Below, piece after piece: positions 8,453-11,294 of a stretch of DNA of 11,294 nt. Where the stretch lies: contig JAOXYB010054623.1 of assembly GCA_028565635.1 (NCBI GenBank), forward strand, positions 1 through 11,294, given 5' to 3'. The stretch's first letter is position 1. Every line of letters starts with the position of its first letter. The notes beneath the pieces are model-generated. The model was not told where the DNA came from. It did not search any database and worked only from the letters and a program-made list of their open reading frames with translations. The translations under genes were made by a program, and so were the position numbers. This DNA is from Phoronis ovalis (lineage: Eukaryota; Phoronida; Phoronidae).

Positions 8453-8698
8453 ATGTTTAGTTCGACCAAGTGCTGTTTCTTGGATACCAAAAAAGCAAAA
8501 ATATACGTATTTGAGGGTCATTTTCCCCGAATTTATTATTGCGCGCGAGGTAACGTAATTGGATCGCACAAACAACTTTTAAGTTTGAGCTATTTCATAA
8601 CATCAACTAAAGATGGATTATTAATATTATCAAATGTAGATGTTAACAAAATGATATTACAACAAAAAGCAACTGCATATAGAAAAAAATATGTGTAA
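8453..8698 (+). CDS. Unassigned 81-codon ORF, doubtful
   Basis: This frame has a true ATG at 8453 and a TAA at 8696-8698, with an in-frame stop upstream at 8432. The product would be a small basic protein with Cys-Cys near the start and no signal peptide, membrane segment or family I recognise. A GCGCGAG/GTAACG donor-like site at 8549 would allow it to be part of an exon instead. It is the longest frame in the downstream 3.3 kb, but a frame of this length can occur by chance. Confidence 0.15.
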   Translation: MFSSTKCCFLDTKKAKIYVFEGHFPRIYYCARGNVIGSHKQLLSLSYFITSTKDGLLILSNVDVNKMILQQKATAYRKKYV

Positions 8699-9816
8699 AT
8701 AGAATCTGTGGGCCCCTAACTGAGTATGGTATATGTAAAGTTTGAGATCGTTATGCAGGCCTATGGATAGAATCCTGTGGCTTTTGTGACAAGATCAAAA
8801 GTTGAAATTAATATAGGCCTATTCCACTTTCCGAATTGCATTAAAAATGTTTTGTCCTGTTTTTGGGTGCAAAACAATGACAACAATTAATATGGATTCA
8901 ACAATTAAATATATTATCACTAATAAGTGCGACATGCATTATGATATTCCCATTCGATCACCGTTAATCAGGAAGAAATGAAGAAGATAGGAAATAAAAA
9001 TCCTAACAGAAATGACCCCGAGGGAGTTTTCAGGTGTTAGCAGCGCAATGAATACAGAAATTATGTACCATGTACACTCCACAGGAGTCCTCACAATTAG
9101 ATGAAGATCCTACTGCTGTAATTGTAGATTTGGCGAATTTATTTCACGGTCTGATGGTCTCATTTTAGCTGGCACACATTTGTGCTGTGTCTTGCACGAA
9201 TTACATTTATTTGATAAATAGCTACTGGTGGCCTATGTTTAGGTATCTAACATGAACGCCGTTTTGATGATAGGTATGCTTTTATTACTGGGTCTTTAAT
9301 ATGAACTACATATATGTGACATGTAAGTAGGTTTTCACTCCTGGATCATACATAAATCTAAGTACTGTGGCAGCCTTCTGCTTGCCGAAAGTTCATAGTT
9401 TTTGCCTTCAAAATTTATTCAAAGTTTTTACGCTGGCAAAATTCACTTGAATAAACGTACCAACGACCTATTGGGCCATATTTTATACAAAGACGACCTC
9501 CCTAAAGTTTTGATAGGAAATAGTCACTATACTACTACACTCTACGACAAGTCATCTTATTTTAATAGACAGGAGAAATAAAGGATAACTTTAAGTTATT
9601 ATTACATATTAAGATTCCAAGATTAAATCCTTTAATACACGCCGATTATCAGATACAATCGTTTTTCGTTCACCTAAATCGTTTTATATGGACGTACCAC
9701 TTCACTGGACACTCAACCGCTGTACGAGTAACATTCGACAAGTTTCCCTGTTACTTTGCTCCGCTATTCCCGCATAATGCAAGATTCAATCAGTTCAATT
9801 AAAAGCCTAGTCCTGC
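8699..9816. other. Gene-free intergenic stretch
   Basis: Only short frames occur. One of 44 codons (8847-8981) begins MFCPVFGCK, but it has no continuation. AGGCCTAT-type words recur (8757, 8815). I see no RNA gene, transposase fragment or promoter motif. Confidence 0.6.
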
Positions 9817-9869
9817 ACTCCTGCTATGGACAGCCTACAGCTTGTCCGTAGGCTGTCCATAGTAGGAGT
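9817..9869. repeat. Strong short-loop hairpin
   Basis: Arms of 24 bases at 9817-9840 and 9846-9869 are inverted copies with two mismatches, around a 5-base loop CTTGT. The stem core is CTATGGACAGCCTA and its inverse. No gene surrounds it. The nearby text TAGTC(C)TGCACTCCT is repeated at 10328-10342, which suggests the hairpin belongs to, or inserted into, a repeated sequence. Confidence 0.85.
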
Positions 9870-10166
9870 CATGCCCGCAGGTCTACATAGTTCATAGGTG
9901 AATGTTCAATAAACTTGGTGTGTCACTCGTAAATTATCAGTGCTAGACCAACTGGTGGTAATTAGTGCCAAACGAAATGGATCCATATAAAATGATTTAA
10001 CGTTACCGAATAAAAAAACGATTATACGTGAAATGGATGTGAGACGGCTCTGATTCTTACAGTAGGTTTCCGAGTTATGCTCTCCCGTGTAAACAAAATA
10101 CTGGTTTGCGATGCGGTAAAATGACGTCAGAAATATCTGTTGTGACGGGACATTGAGGAGAGAAAT

Positions 10167-10260
10167 AGGGGGTAGTGACTGCAGCTCAAAGGAAATAAAA
10201 TTGCCTTTTCACATGATGAAATACAAGTACTAAACATCTGCAATCGCGGGTCACGACAAT
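10167..10260. repeat. Second copy of the diverged dispersed repeat
   Basis: It carries the same ordered blocks as 6001-6120 in the receptor intron: GGGGGTAGTG, then GGAAATAAAATT with CTTTTCA following (10191-10211), then CAATCGCGGGT at 10241. Element type unknown. Confidence 0.4.
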
Positions 10261-10365
10261 TAAACGACCCTTTCCCACCCGAACAATAATAACTATTCAT
10301 AAGCAGGTTGTACACAATCTGGCACAGCTAGTCTGCACTCCTAATAAGAAGATAATTATTTTGAC

Positions 10366-10382
10366 GGCCATTCAGAATGGCC
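10366..10382. repeat. 17-base palindrome
   Basis: GGCCATTCAGAATGGCC is a perfect inverted repeat of 8 bases around a central A. It is isolated in gene-free sequence and has no assigned role. Confidence 0.7.
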
Positions 10383-10944
10383 ACAGCATACTCCAGAAAT
10401 CTGCGATGGGGGACTATTTATCATACTTTCATTCCGCAAATACTGTATCTGAGACGGAAATGGAGGGGGTAGTGGAAAGTATTCAATCTCATTGCACAGT
10501 AAAAAAACGATAATCTGATTGCAAAAACGAAATTATTGCAACCGTAAACACGGAGATAAAACATAATTATAAGGTTTATCATAGTTCACGGACCGAAATA
10601 AAATACATGCATCCCACCGCACGAAAACAAGATATGACCTTTCACACCTATAGGAAGGAAGTTTGCCCCTTTATCTCTAAATACATGCAAGTTCCTGAGA
10701 AGCCTGAACATGAATGGTCACTAAATGTGAAGCTGTGTTCATGTATGTATCCCGGGTATGTATAACATTTGATCGCGTTGCATGCATGATCATTACGGAA
10801 TTCGAGATTCCGTGATTCATCAGCGATTCCCTAACAGACTAAGCTGATAACGTCATAAAAATCTGAGTAACTGTCACAACCCAGTATTTAGGGACTGGTC
10901 AGAAATTACCACGGGGGGTTGGTGCATTTCAAAAACATGGCGCA

Positions 10945-11036
10945 CAAAAAAATTCAACCCCCCCCTCCAGGGTTTGCCAAAACAATTGCGACCCCCCCCC
11001 TAAGTGCATGCAAAAAAAAATATGACCCCCCTCCGA
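10945..11036. repeat. Three degenerate poly-A/poly-C units
   Basis: Three units about 33 bases apart (starting near 10945, 10979 and 11011) each run from an A-rich block through a short spacer such as TTCA, TTGCG or TATG into a run of six to nine C. This looks like the internal part of an interspersed repeat. The open frame across it is an artefact of low complexity. Confidence 0.6.
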
Positions 11037-11047
11037 CAGGCGAGCGG

Positions 11048-11106
11048 CCGCAGGGCGCGAAGCGAAGCTATGGGGTCCGGGGGCATGCCCCGCGGGAATT
11101 TGTTTT
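11048..11106. repeat. GC-rich dispersed repeat, copy 1
   Basis: The block runs from CCGCAGGGCGCGAAGCGAAG through GGGGTCCGGGGGCATGCCCC to a GGGAATTTGTTTT end. It contains the 12-base palindrome GGGGCATGCCCC (11080-11091). It is far richer in GC than the rest of the window and is directly repeated at 11235, so it is probably a mobile or interspersed element end. Confidence 0.7.
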
Positions 11107-11234
11107 AATACTTCATGTGATTTCCTGCAATCAGGTGCATTTTGGGACTCTTTTTGCCATGATACATTTTGCCACTTTTTATACCTTCAATTAAACTTCT
11201 TTAGTGTATAGATTGCAACTACTGTATATATTGC

Positions 11235-11294
11235 CCGCAGAGCACGAAGTGAAACTAGGGGGGTCTGGAGGCATGCACCCCCGGGAAATTTTTT
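11235..11294. repeat. GC-rich dispersed repeat, copy 2, cut by window edge
   Basis: This is in the same orientation as copy 1 and 187 bases further on: CCGCAGAGCACGAAGTGAAA, then GGGGGGTCTGGAGGCATGCA, then CCCCCGGGAAATTTTTT. Most differences from copy 1 are G-to-A or C-to-T changes, as expected from decay of methylated CpG. It may continue beyond the window. Confidence 0.7.

Larger units (their letters stand above)
9870..10900. other. Gene-free stretch with old repeat fragments
   Basis: No supported coding region. TAAAAAAACGAT occurs at 10011-10022 and 10500-10511. GGGGGTAGTG occurs at about 10167 and 10465. GAGACGG occurs near 10041 and 10451. These shared words suggest two diverged copies of one element. 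A short inverted pair, ACGGAAT / ATTCCGT, lies at 10795-10813. Confidence 0.5.

Noticed and set aside
8847-8981. 44-codon frame starting MFCPVFGCK, reminiscent of a THAP zinc-finger start
   Set aside because: The later Cys/His, Trp and Pro positions of THAP are missing and there is no continuing exon.
10127-10315. 62-codon reverse-strand frame
   Set aside because: No recognisable domain, and it overlaps the diverged repeat copy.
10919-11194. 91-codon open frame
   Set aside because: It spans homopolymer runs and a GC-rich repeat; the peptide is poly-Pro/Lys low complexity and starts with a GTG- or TTG-type codon.

Overview
The window is metazoan nuclear DNA. It is AT-rich and intron-rich, carries GT-AG introns of about 250-760 bases, and has one recognisable gene read left to right. 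The many TACATGTA-like and AGGCCTA-like words and the repeats at the right edge suggest a marine invertebrate (mollusc, cephalochordate or ambulacrarian). That placement is an impression, not a measured result.

Positions about 311-7430 hold most of an adhesion G-protein-coupled receptor (class B2) gene. Thirteen exons can be placed: 311-355, 604-636, 1198-1322, 2087-2236, 2718-2812, 3132-3400, 3689-3897, 4343-4501, 4856-4983, 5285-5547, 5912-5981, 6447-6646 and 7117-7430. They join in one open frame without a break and give 685 residues plus a stop. Residue numbers used throughout start at the first complete codon, 313-315. In order the protein has a helical stalk, a C-W-C motif like the end of a hormone-receptor (HormR) domain, a GAIN domain, an intact GPS with the H-L/T cleavage site, the tethered agonist TNFALLL, seven transmembrane helices and a tail of about 65 residues. 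The 7TM part looks most like the ADGRG (group VIII) type. The true N-terminus, signal peptide and promoter lie left of the window, so the gene is 5' partial.

Positions 7431-8000 are the probable 3' UTR, with AATAAA at 7978 and 7992. A possible alternative terminal exon lies at 7814-7915.

Positions 8000-11294 have no convincing gene. This part holds one unassigned 81-codon ORF (8453-8698), a strong hairpin (9817-9869), diverged repeats, and at the right edge a poly-C/poly-A repeat tract followed by two copies of a GC-rich dispersed repeat (11048 and 11235). A second strong hairpin (1780-1840) lies in the intron before the GAIN exons. The gene seems structurally intact. The most useful leads are the stalk microexons, the symmetric GPS cassette exon, a stop codon split by an intron, and the hairpin and repeat elements. 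I did not see a wholly new kind of system.
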